Source: Chloroflexota bacterium
GTDB lineage: Bacteria > Chloroflexota > Anaerolineae > UBA4142
Reading direction: 5' to 3'
Assembly: GCA_016199405.1 (NCBI GenBank)
Contig: JACQGS010000154.1
Coordinates: 1 to 8,691, forward strand
DNA: 8,691 nt
Below, piece by piece: positions 1 to 5,365 of this stretch (position 1 is the first letter of the stretch; each line of letters begins with the position of its first letter). A model generated the notes under the pieces. It saw only the letters and a program-made list of their open reading frames with translations. It searched no databases and was not told the DNA's origin. Position numbers and translations under genes: made by a program.

Positions 1-620
1 CCGGCTCCGGCAAGTCCACGTTTATCCGCACGATTAATCGGTTGGAAGAGCATCAGCGCGGGCAGATCATCGTGGATGGGATCGAACTCTCCAATGACAT
101 TCGCAACATTCACGCGGTGCGGATGGAAATCGGAATGGTGTTCCAGTCGTTCAATCTGTTTCCGCACCTCACCGCGCTGGAAAATGTAAGACTGGCGCCG
201 CTGTGGGTGCGGCGATGGAAGCGTGACATGGCGGAAAAAATCGCGATGGATTTGCTCGTGCGCGTGGGAATTCCGGAGCAAGCGCATAAATACCCGGCGG
301 AATTGTCTGGCGGTCAGCAACAGCGCGTCGCGATTGCGCGCGCGCTCGCGATGCAGCCCAAGATGATGCTCTTTGACGAACCGACCAGCGCGCTCGATCC
401 GGAGATGATTAAAGAAGTGCTGGACGTCATGGTGCAACTCGCCAAGTCCGGCATGACGATGCTGGTCGTCACGCACGAAATGGGCTTTGCGCGCGCGGTC
501 GCCCACCGGATGGTCTTTTTCGATCAGGGCAAGTTGGTAGAAGAAGGCACGCCGGCTGATATTTTCGATCACCCGAAGAATGACCGCACCAAGATTTTCC
601 TGTCGCAGATTTTGCATTAG
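1..620 (+). CDS. Polar amino-acid ABC transporter ATP-binding protein (GlnQ/HisP type), 5'-truncated
   Basis: This is the ATPase subunit of an ABC importer and would power uptake of a polar amino acid or related solute from the cytoplasmic face of the membrane. The window begins inside the Walker A motif (GSGKST, from base 3), so roughly the first 35-40 residues lie upstream; the reading frame is open from base 3. Visible motifs in order are Walker A, the Q-loop (GMVFQSFNLFPHLT, about 133-174), the ABC signature LSGGQQQRVAIARAL (about 304-348), Walker B MMLFDEPTSALDPE (about 364-405) and the switch histidine in VVTHEMGFA (about 466-492). The sequence around FNLFPHLTALENV and the LDPEMIKEVLDVM segment match the GlnQ/HisP/ArtP branch. 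The gene ends naturally at TAG 618-620, giving a normal C-terminus. Permease and binding-protein partners are not in the window and are presumably upstream. The substrate cannot be told. A TTG at 42 is internal and is not the start. Confidence 0.95.
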   Translation, partial: GSGKSTFIRTINRLEEHQRGQIIVDGIELSNDIRNIHAVRMEIGMVFQSFNLFPHLTALENVRLAPLWVRRWKRDMAEKIAMDLLVRVGIPEQAHKYPAELSGGQQQRVAIARALAMQPKMMLFDEPTSALDPEMIKEVLDVMVQLAKSGMTMLVVTHEMGFARAVAHRMVFFDQGKLVEEGTPADIFDHPKNDRTKIFLSQILH

Positions 621-807
621 GCGCGGAATGGATCTCCGCAACGCGGTGCGGGAATCCAGACAGATTGAGCGTGATTTCCCGCGTTTCCCGCATCTTTCGG
701 TACGTGGAAGATAAGTTTCACGCCATCTCAAGCTCTCAGGAAAGTTATAAGGATGCCAACAGCTTTTAGGCAAGCCATTATCGTGAAAATACCAAAAGGA
801 GGAAACC
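621..807. other. Intergenic region with weak inverted repeats, upstream of the AT-rich gene
   Basis: This 187-base gap separates the ABC ATPase from the NDT/TIR-Nudix gene. It contains TGCGGGAA (647-654), repeated as its complement TTCCCGCA (685-692), and an alternative pairing of AACGCGG (640-646) with CCGCGTT (679-685). These could form a loose hairpin that ends the ABC operon, but there is no T-run after it, so a terminator role is only a guess. A TATAAG at 746-751 could serve as a -10 element for the next gene, but I see no convincing -35. Base composition drops from GC-rich to AT-richer across the second half. Confidence 0.35.
794..802 (+). promoter_or_regulatory. Strong ribosome binding site for the 808 gene
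   Basis: AAAAGGAGG lies five bases upstream of the ATG at 808. It is a near-perfect Shine-Dalgarno sequence with good spacing and fixes the start codon of the NDT/TIR-Nudix protein. Confidence 0.85.
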
Positions 808-2295
808 ATGCAGGACATCAAGTCAAAACCCTTCGTGTTCGTACTTATGCCTTTCAGTGACGAATTCAAAGACATATATGAGGTCGGAATCAAACCTGCT
901 TGTAGAGACGCGGGAGCTCACTGCGAGAGGGTCGATGAACAAAGATTTACAGAAAGTATTCTCCAGAGAATATACGATCAAATTGCAAAGGCAGACATTA
1001 TTGTGGCTGATATGACCGCGCGCAATCCCAACGTTTTCTATGAGGTTGGGTTTGCACACGCTCTAAATAAACATACCATCTTACTCACTCAAAAATCAGA
1101 GGACATCCCGTTTGACTTGAAGCATTATCGTCATATTGTTTATGGCGGAAAGATTTCGGAACTCAAATCTCAACTGCAAAAGGAATTGCGGTTTTTCATA
1201 AGAAAGCTTAGGCAAGAAAGCGGGACTCGTGAGATTCCTCAACTTGACGAGGTGCTAAAAAGAGCGCGGCTTGTTCCTTCACAATCTCTAGCTGTCCATG
1301 TGAGCCGCCTTTCACACTATGATACCTCTCCCTTATCAGCCATTGATGGAGCAATCCTATTGTGGAATGCTCCCTCTTTTGAACTCTTTGCGCCAGACAA
1401 AGTTTGGATCGCCAATCGAAACGATCATGTTGTGCCTGAAGTTTTTCAGAGGGCATCGAGGATATCTGGGTTATCTGTCAAATATATCGAAATGCATCGG
1501 AACAGGCCCAAGTACTTCATTTCAGATATCAAATACCCTGAAAGCGATATGACTGAAGGACGGCTTCGGGTCGAACTGGGTCACAGCAACTACCGAATGA
1601 CTATGCAGCTCAGCGAAGCACTGAACCGACCTATAGATGACCAAGGGCTGACGCTGAGGGAATGGTACGAAAGAGGGAAGCTGAGCTATCGGTATGACCT
1701 TCCTAATATGATCGTGGCGAAAATCATAGTGATTAGCGCGGCAGCAGCAGATAAGTCAAGGCAAGTGCTGTTCGTAAAAAGGTCACATCAGTCCGATTTC
1801 TATCCGAACCACTGGACTATAGGTGTAGATGAGCAAATGCAAGGTACACCTATGTCATCCGACGAGGGAGGGTACAGCGATCCTAAGTTTCATGCCGATG
1901 CGGATTTTTTCGCCACTGCCAAGCGCGGCTTGCACGAAGAGTTGAGAATTCTTGAAAGTGATATTGAATCAATCGGTTTTCTCGCGCTCTTTCGAGAGTA
2001 TGAGAATTATAATGTAAACATGCTTTTTGTGTGTCACACATCTATAGCCCCTCCTGCCCTTCATAGCCGTCTTCTAGATGCCGCGGATTCCATTGAAACA
2101 CGCGAACACGAATGGAGAGACGCAACTGCTGAAGAGCTTGTTTCTCTTCTTGCTCACCAAGACTATGTGCCTAAAGACTCGCGTTTAGGGGCGGAGCACT
2201 GGCATCCAGACGCGAGGCTCCGATTATTACTGACTTGTTTTAACCTCTTTGGCGTTGAACGTACGCTTAAAGAGCTTGATGCTCATGCTGGGTAA
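808..2295 (+). CDS. NDT/TIR-like domain fused to a Nudix-like domain; putative nucleotide-processing or defence protein
   Basis: This 495-residue soluble protein has two recognisable parts. Residues 8-115 carry the pattern of the nucleoside 2-deoxyribosyltransferase/TIR-like fold: FVFVLMPFSDEF (9-20), the ADIIVADMT strand (62-70), and RNPNVFYEVGFAHAL (72-86), in which Glu79 aligns with the catalytic Glu of this fold, then PFDLKHYRHIVYGG. Related domains cleave N-glycosidic bonds of nucleosides or NAD+. Residues about 300-470 look like a Nudix hydrolase: strand IVAKIIVIS, VLFVKRS, HWTIGVDEQM (335-344), and a Nudix helix ATAKRGLHEEL (369-379) that keeps Glu377/Glu378 but has Gly where the box normally has the first Glu. 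The 130-290 linker contains RLRVELGHSNYR, which resembles pre-Nudix extensions. There is no signal peptide or membrane segment. AGA, AGG and ATA codons are frequent, unlike the neighbours, so recent transfer is likely. Known: fold families. Inferred: cleavage or sensing of NAD-like nucleotides, perhaps in phage defence. No partner gene is adjacent. Confidence 0.75.
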   Translation: MQDIKSKPFVFVLMPFSDEFKDIYEVGIKPACRDAGAHCERVDEQRFTESILQRIYDQIAKADIIVADMTARNPNVFYEVGFAHALNKHTILLTQKSEDIPFDLKHYRHIVYGGKISELKSQLQKELRFFIRKLRQESGTREIPQLDEVLKRARLVPSQSLAVHVSRLSHYDTSPLSAIDGAILLWNAPSFELFAPDKVWIANRNDHVVPEVFQRASRISGLSVKYIEMHRNRPKYFISDIKYPESDMTEGRLRVELGHSNYRMTMQLSEALNRPIDDQGLTLREWYERGKLSYRYDLPNMIVAKIIVISAAAADKSRQVLFVKRSHQSDFYPNHWTIGVDEQMQGTPMSSDEGGYSDPKFHADADFFATAKRGLHEELRILESDIESIGFLALFREYENYNVNMLFVCHTSIAPPALHSRLLDAADSIETREHEWRDATAEELVSLLAHQDYVPKDSRLGAEHWHPDARLRLLLTCFNLFGVERTLKELDAHAG

Positions 2296-2300
2296 ATCAT

Positions 2301-2381
2301 GATGTCGTAGTCGGCGTCAAACACACACCTAAATCGCGAGTAGGCGACTGGCTGGCGCTGCTGGCAGAACTCGCTTCGTGA
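2301..2381 (+). pseudogene. Possible C-terminal remnant of a lost gene
   Basis: Between the AT-rich gene and the hydrolase, one frame reads DVVVGVKHTPKSRVGDWLAL followed by LAELAS and a TGA at 2379-2381. The last part looks like an amphipathic C-terminal helix, and the base composition returns to the GC-rich style of the flanks. There is no start codon with a ribosome binding site, and I cannot name the parent protein. It may be the tail of a gene cut away when the 808-2295 segment arrived, or it may be chance. Confidence 0.2.
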
Positions 2382-2395
2382 CACTTACACTCTAC

Positions 2396-2401
2396 AGGAG
2401 G
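2396..2401 (+). promoter_or_regulatory. Ribosome binding site for the 2406 hydrolase
   Basis: AGGAGG lies four bases before the ATG at 2406. It supports this start over the other in-frame candidates. Confidence 0.8.
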
Positions 2402-2405
2402 CATC

Positions 2406-3380
2406 ATGAACAAAAATCTCAGTGCTTCCACCGCGTACTTGGATTACTCCAGCCGCGACGATGTGCTCAGTGGTGGCGTAAAGCTGATCCCAATCGAAAC
2501 GCCGAAAGGGAACTTTCGCGTCTGGACCAAGCGGATTGGCAATCATCCGACGATGAAGGTGCTTCTCTTGCACGGCGGACCGGCGGCGACGCACGAGTAC
2601 TTCGAGGCGTGCGACAGCTATTTGCCTGCGGCTGGCATCGAGTATTATTACTACGATCAACTCGGATCTTACTATAGCGATCAACCGGACGAGCCGGATT
2701 TGTGGGAGTTGCCGCGTTTTGTCGAGGAAGTAGAGCAGGTGCGCCGAGCGCTCCGGCTAGACAACACGAATTTCTATCTCTTGGGTCATTCGTGGGGCGG
2801 AATTCTCGCGATGGAGTACGCGCTCAAATATCAAGCGCATCTCAGAGGGCTAATCATTTCCAATATGATGGCGAGCATCCCCGCTTATAACGAATATGCC
2901 GAGAAGGTCTTGATGCCAGAGATGGATCAGGCGGCGCTTGCCGAGATCAAGCGAATGGAAGCCGCGGGCGAAAACGAAAACCCGCGCTATATGGAGTTGC
3001 TCATTCCGCATCATTACGAGCGCCACATTCTACGAATGCCGGCGGCTGAATGGCCCGACCCGGTGAATCGCGCCTTCAAGCACATCAATCTGAAAATCTA
3101 CGTGCCGCTGCAGGGTCCCAGCGAACTGGGCGCGAGCGGAAAGTTGTTAAACTGGAATCGCACGGCGGATCTCGCAAAGATCGCAGTACCGACGCTGAGC
3201 GTCGGCGCGCGGCATGACACGATGGATCCAGAACACATGAAGTGGATGGCAGGTGCTGTGCAACGCGGACGATACCTGTTCTGTCCGAACGGCAGCCACA
3301 TGGCTCTCTACGATGATCAGGAGACATATTTCCGCGGTGTCATCCAGTTCATTCAAGACGTTGACACAGACCGCTTTTGA
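2406..3380 (+). CDS. Proline iminopeptidase-family alpha/beta hydrolase
   Basis: This 324-residue cytoplasmic serine hydrolase is of the prolyl aminopeptidase (tricorn factor F1-like) family, which removes N-terminal proline or hydrolyses small amides and esters. The oxyanion loop LLHGGPAATHEYF is near residue 55, and YYYYDQLGSYYSD follows, where family members have the DQxGxGxS pattern. The nucleophile elbow is GHSWGG with Ser129. The acid is Asp271 in GARHDTMD and the base His298 in NGSHMALYDD, so the whole catalytic triad is present. A helical cap occupies about residues 150-245. Length is close to that of the family. No signal peptide is visible. A good Shine-Dalgarno sets the start. The DUF402 gene follows after 24 bases, so the two may be co-transcribed. 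Substrate specificity cannot be read from sequence, and many relatives are annotated as peptidases without biochemical proof. Confidence 0.88.
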   Translation: MNKNLSASTAYLDYSSRDDVLSGGVKLIPIETPKGNFRVWTKRIGNHPTMKVLLLHGGPAATHEYFEACDSYLPAAGIEYYYYDQLGSYYSDQPDEPDLWELPRFVEEVEQVRRALRLDNTNFYLLGHSWGGILAMEYALKYQAHLRGLIISNMMASIPAYNEYAEKVLMPEMDQAALAEIKRMEAAGENENPRYMELLIPHHYERHILRMPAAEWPDPVNRAFKHINLKIYVPLQGPSELGASGKLLNWNRTADLAKIAVPTLSVGARHDTMDPEHMKWMAGAVQRGRYLFCPNGSHMALYDDQETYFRGVIQFIQDVDTDRF

Positions 3381-3404
3381 GGCGCGTCGCCAAAAAGCAG
3401 AAAA

Positions 3405-4016
3405 ATGAGTTCATGGAAACCAGGTAACGCGGTCGTGCTTCGCGAAGTGTGGCGTGGCAAAGTATTGTCAATCGTCCCCGTCAGAGTTGTGCAAGACGCA
3501 GCGGACTTGACCGCAATGTATCTTGCTCCTCGAACAATTTGCAAGTGGCCCCAGACCTCTGAAGGTCAAATGCTCAAGTTTCCGGTCGAGCGATGGACGC
3601 TAGGCGATTTTGCGGCGACGGGGCATACGCTCTTCTTCGTGAAATCTGGAGCAACACATACTACTACAAGTGCATGCTGGGATGAAAGGCATTCTTTCGA
3701 TCATTGGAAAGTCGACCTGATACAGCCGATGCGTCGCACGTCCATTGGCTTCGATTATCTGGATCAGATTCTGGACATCATCATCAGCGCGGACCGCTCC
3801 GAATGGCATTGGAAGGACAAAGACGAGCTTCAAGCGGCACAATTGAATGGAGTTATTTCTCCGCAGCAAGCACGCGAACTTTACGCGGAAGGTGAACGAG
3901 CGATTGAGTCTATGCGCGCCAACCAGCCGCCATTTGACCGGGAGTGGGAGAAGTGGACGCCTGACTCCACGTGGAAAATTCCCGATCTTCCTCCGGGTTG
4001 GAATTTCATTCGTTGA
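3405..4016 (+). CDS. DUF402 family protein (putative nucleoside di/triphosphate phosphatase-like)
   Basis: This 203-residue soluble protein carries the DUF402 signature. After a beta-rich N-terminal half come FDYLDQILDIII (Asp117, Asp120, Asp124) and EWHWKDKDEL (Trp134, Trp136, Lys137, Asp138, Asp140, Glu141), then the helical QLNGVISPQQARELYAEGE segment. In the family, these acidic residues bind divalent metal, and characterised members act on nucleoside di- and triphosphates or related phosphate esters. The domain appears complete. The start has only a weak purine-rich leader (AAAAAGCAGAAAA), so it is probably translated by coupling with the hydrolase 24 bases upstream. The C-terminus ends in WNFIR, and the stop TGA directly touches the ATG of the next gene. 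The exact reaction is unknown. Confidence 0.8.
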   Translation: MSSWKPGNAVVLREVWRGKVLSIVPVRVVQDAADLTAMYLAPRTICKWPQTSEGQMLKFPVERWTLGDFAATGHTLFFVKSGATHTTTSACWDERHSFDHWKVDLIQPMRRTSIGFDYLDQILDIIISADRSEWHWKDKDELQAAQLNGVISPQQARELYAEGERAIESMRANQPPFDREWEKWTPDSTWKIPDLPPGWNFIR

Positions 4017-4445
4017 ATGTTGAAACCTATCCGTCGAGCATCTTTGTTGGCTCTATTCGCCGCGCTGCTTTTTCTTTCCGCCCTGCCGCTCTTTGGCAGA
4101 GCGTGGCATCGCGTTTTGCCGGAGCACGCGCATTTATTTTTCAGCGCGTCGGCGCGCGCGGCGGATGACCTGTTCGCCAATGATTCCGTTCCGCTGAGTA
4201 ATTTTTCTGCGCCGCGCCTGACCGCGAATTCTAAGCAGATCACGTTGCACCTGCCCGATCCCGCGCTCTCGTTTCAATTTCTCTCGCTCGCCATTGGATT
4301 ATTTGCCGGCTTTGCGTTCGTCCAGCCGCGCGAAATTTTTTTGCGATTGCCCGCGCTCGTTTATCTCTATCAACCCCCGTATCTCGCCCTGCTAAATCCT
4401 CCTCCGAAAACCTCCAATCTCCAGTCTCTAATCTCCAACCTCTAA
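4017..4445 (+). CDS. Hypothetical membrane protein with two helices; C-terminus encoded by a repeat
   Basis: I do not recognise this 142-residue protein. It has a positively charged start (MLKPIRR), a first hydrophobic segment (about 8-27) that may be a signal peptide or helix, an outer loop with His31, His37 and His39 (HRVLPEHAHLF) that could bind metal, and a second helix (about 84-102). The ATG follows the previous stop with no gap, and no clear Shine-Dalgarno is seen, so coupling to the DUF402 gene is likely if it is real. The last 12 or so residues (KTSNLQSLISNL) are encoded by a heptanucleotide tract, and the stop itself is a TAA inside the repeat. The native C-terminus may therefore have been shorter and been extended when the repeat formed. 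Base composition and codon use match the neighbours, favouring a real gene. A role with the copper genes downstream is only a positional inference. Confidence 0.6.
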   Translation: MLKPIRRASLLALFAALLFLSALPLFGRAWHRVLPEHAHLFFSASARAADDLFANDSVPLSNFSAPRLTANSKQITLHLPDPALSFQFLSLAIGLFAGFAFVQPREIFLRLPALVYLYQPPYLALLNPPPKTSNLQSLISNL

Positions 4446-4469
4446 TCTCTACTCTCCAATCTCCAACAT
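4414..4469 (+). repeat. Degenerate heptanucleotide tandem repeat, consensus about CYAAYCT
   Basis: Eight consecutive seven-base units can be read: CCAATCT, CCAGTCT, CTAATCT, CCAACCT, CTAATCT, CTACTCT, CCAATCT and CCAACAT. Because seven is not a multiple of three, the frame rotates through the units, which explains the stop at 4443-4445. The tract lies just upstream of the ribosome binding site of the 4490 gene and gives its leader a pyrimidine-rich strand. It resembles repeat tracts I remember from Chloroflexota intergenic regions. Confidence 0.85.
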
Positions 4470-4477
4470 CCATCCAC

Positions 4478-4483
4478 AGGAGG
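4478..4483 (+). promoter_or_regulatory. Ribosome binding site for the 4490 gene
   Basis: AGGAGG lies six bases before the ATG at 4490, directly after the heptamer tract. It fixes the start of the secreted protein. Confidence 0.8.
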
Positions 4484-4489
4484 ATTCCC

Positions 4490-5074
4490 ATGAAACGCAC
4501 ATGGAGCGCGGCGTTTGCGCTCGCCTTGGCGCTGATGATTCTGTTTGTGCAAGTGGCATCTGCCCACGAACGGCGCACGGTGGGCAAGTACGAGTTCGTC
4601 GTTGGCTTCTTGAACGAGCCGGCGTATATAGGTCAACCGAACGCCGCGAGTTTGGCTGTCACCGATACAGAAACAAAAAAACCGGTCGAGGGACTTGAGA
4701 AAACCATCAAGGTCGAGATCATCTTCGGCGGAAAAACCTTGCCGCTCGATCTGCGCGCGCGCTTTGGGCAGCCGGGCGCGTACGTCGCGGATTTCATTCC
4801 GACCAAAGCCGGCACGTACATCTTTCGCTTTACCGGCAAAATCGACGCGTTGAACGTGGACGAGAAATTTGAATCGGGTCCGGGCAGATTCAATGACGTG
4901 CAAGACACGACCGCGCTGCAGTTTCCGGAAAAATTGCCTGCGCCGCTGGATGTCGCCGCGCAAGTGCAAGCCGCGCGCGATACCGCCTCCAACGCGCAGA
5001 CCATCGCGTATGCCGCGCTCGCGCTCGGTTTGGTAGGCAGTGCGCTCGGCGCGTTCGCGCTGCGACGCAGATAA
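4490..5074 (+). CDS. Secreted, C-terminally anchored protein with predicted N-terminal His; copper-locus protein
   Basis: This 194-residue envelope protein has a clear signal peptide (MKRTW, then a hydrophobic core) ending VASA before His26, so the mature chain should begin HERRTVGKYEF. The middle (about 30-130) is beta-rich: KYEFVVGFLNEPAYIGQP, TKKPVEGL, KVEIIFGGKTLPLDL, then PGAYVADFIPTKAGTYIFRF. This reads like an immunoglobulin-like fold related in style to YtkA/FixH and CopC. A Pro/Ala-rich stretch leads to a C-terminal helix (about 168-190) ending in RRR, so the domain would be tethered to the outer face of the membrane. It precedes the CopC/CopD fusion, whose mature N-terminus is also predicted to be His, in the same residue position. 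A copper chaperone or accessory role is inferred from this and from context. I cannot assign a named family. Confidence 0.75.
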   Translation: MKRTWSAAFALALALMILFVQVASAHERRTVGKYEFVVGFLNEPAYIGQPNAASLAVTDTETKKPVEGLEKTIKVEIIFGGKTLPLDLRARFGQPGAYVADFIPTKAGTYIFRFTGKIDALNVDEKFESGPGRFNDVQDTTALQFPEKLPAPLDVAAQVQAARDTASNAQTIAYAALALGLVGSALGAFALRRR

Positions 5075-5084
5075 GAGCGACTCG

Positions 5085-5114
5085 GAGCTTGTCCTGAGCG
5101 AAGCCGAAGGATGG
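5085..5114. repeat. Dispersed-type intergenic repeat (AGCTTGTCCTGAGCGAAGCC-like)
   Basis: The stretch starting GAGCTTGTCCTGAGCGAAG and continuing CCGAAGGATGG matches a short intergenic repeat that I remember as occurring many times in Chloroflexota and some other draft genomes. Only one copy is in the window, so the repeat nature is from memory and not shown here. Confidence 0.45.
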
Positions 5115-5170
5115 TCGCCCCAAATGCGTCGCACGTTGTTTTGCGCCGCTAGTAATCGCGAGTAGAATGC

Positions 5171-5204
5171 AGACCCGAAGGGTTTTGCAAAACCCTTCGG
5201 GTCT
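5171..5204. terminator. Perfect 34-bp palindrome, probable bidirectional terminator or mobile-repeat hairpin
   Basis: AGACCCGAAGGGTTTT is followed by GC and then by its exact complement AAAACCCTTCGGGTCT. All 34 bases are self-complementary, so either strand gives the same stem. It follows the 4490 gene by about 100 bases and ends two bases before the ATG of the 52-residue gene. A short TTTA follows. It could stop transcription, though it would then stand between the 4490 gene and the fusion gene, or it could be a REP-like repeat that controls translation of the small gene. Confidence 0.6.
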
Positions 5205-5206
5205 TT

Positions 5207-5365
5207 ATGATTCAATTTCTTTTCGTTCCACCTCTCCACGGCAATATTGGTTTTGTGGATGAGTTGGTGGTGTGCGCGCTGGTACTTGCGCTTGGTCTCG
5301 TCGTCTTTTTTCTCGCCGCCGTGTTTGGCACGCGCGAAAAACCCACAGAAGAAACGCATGAATAA
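5207..5365 (+). CDS. 52-residue single-helix membrane protein overlapping the copper fusion gene
   Basis: This short gene reads MIQFLFVPPLHGNIGFVDEL, then a hydrophobic helix (VVCALVLALGLVVFFLAAVF, residues 21-40), then a charged tail (GTREKPTEETHE). Its stop TAA (5363-5365) overlaps the ATG of the fusion gene at 5358 in the sequence ATGAATAA, a typical translational coupling arrangement. The composition is that of a real membrane peptide and not of a random frame. The weak point is the start: no Shine-Dalgarno is visible, and the ATG sits two bases after a perfect palindrome; no later in-frame ATG exists, though GTG and TTG codons near 5255-5270 are possible. A role as accessory subunit of the CopC/CopD fusion is inferred from overlap only. 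It is too short for many gene callers. Confidence 0.6.
   Translation: MIQFLFVPPLHGNIGFVDELVVCALVLALGLVVFFLAAVFGTREKPTEETHE

Noticed and set aside
42..44. TTG as the start of the ABC ATPase
   Set aside because: The frame is open to the left edge, and the Walker A motif precedes it, so the gene begins outside the window.
2378..2677. Overlapping frames on both strands within the start of the hydrolase gene
   Set aside because: They are shadows of the 2406-3380 gene, which has a ribosome binding site and a complete catalytic triad.
4407..4476. CRISPR array
   Set aside because: The repeat unit is only seven bases, degenerate, and has no spacers or cas genes.
5136..5168. Promoter made of TTGTTT and TAGAAT before the small gene
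   Set aside because: The spacer is 21 bases, too long for a standard promoter, and the sequence overlaps the 16S-like repeat stretch.
5146..5170. Partial 16S rRNA gene
   Set aside because: Only about 25 bases resemble 16S, with no flanking conserved segments.
5247..5357. Upstream extension of the fusion gene to an earlier start at 5247
   Set aside because: The extra 37 residues lack the features of a signal peptide and overlap the better small membrane frame. Starting at 5358 gives a normal signal peptide directly followed by the CopC His.
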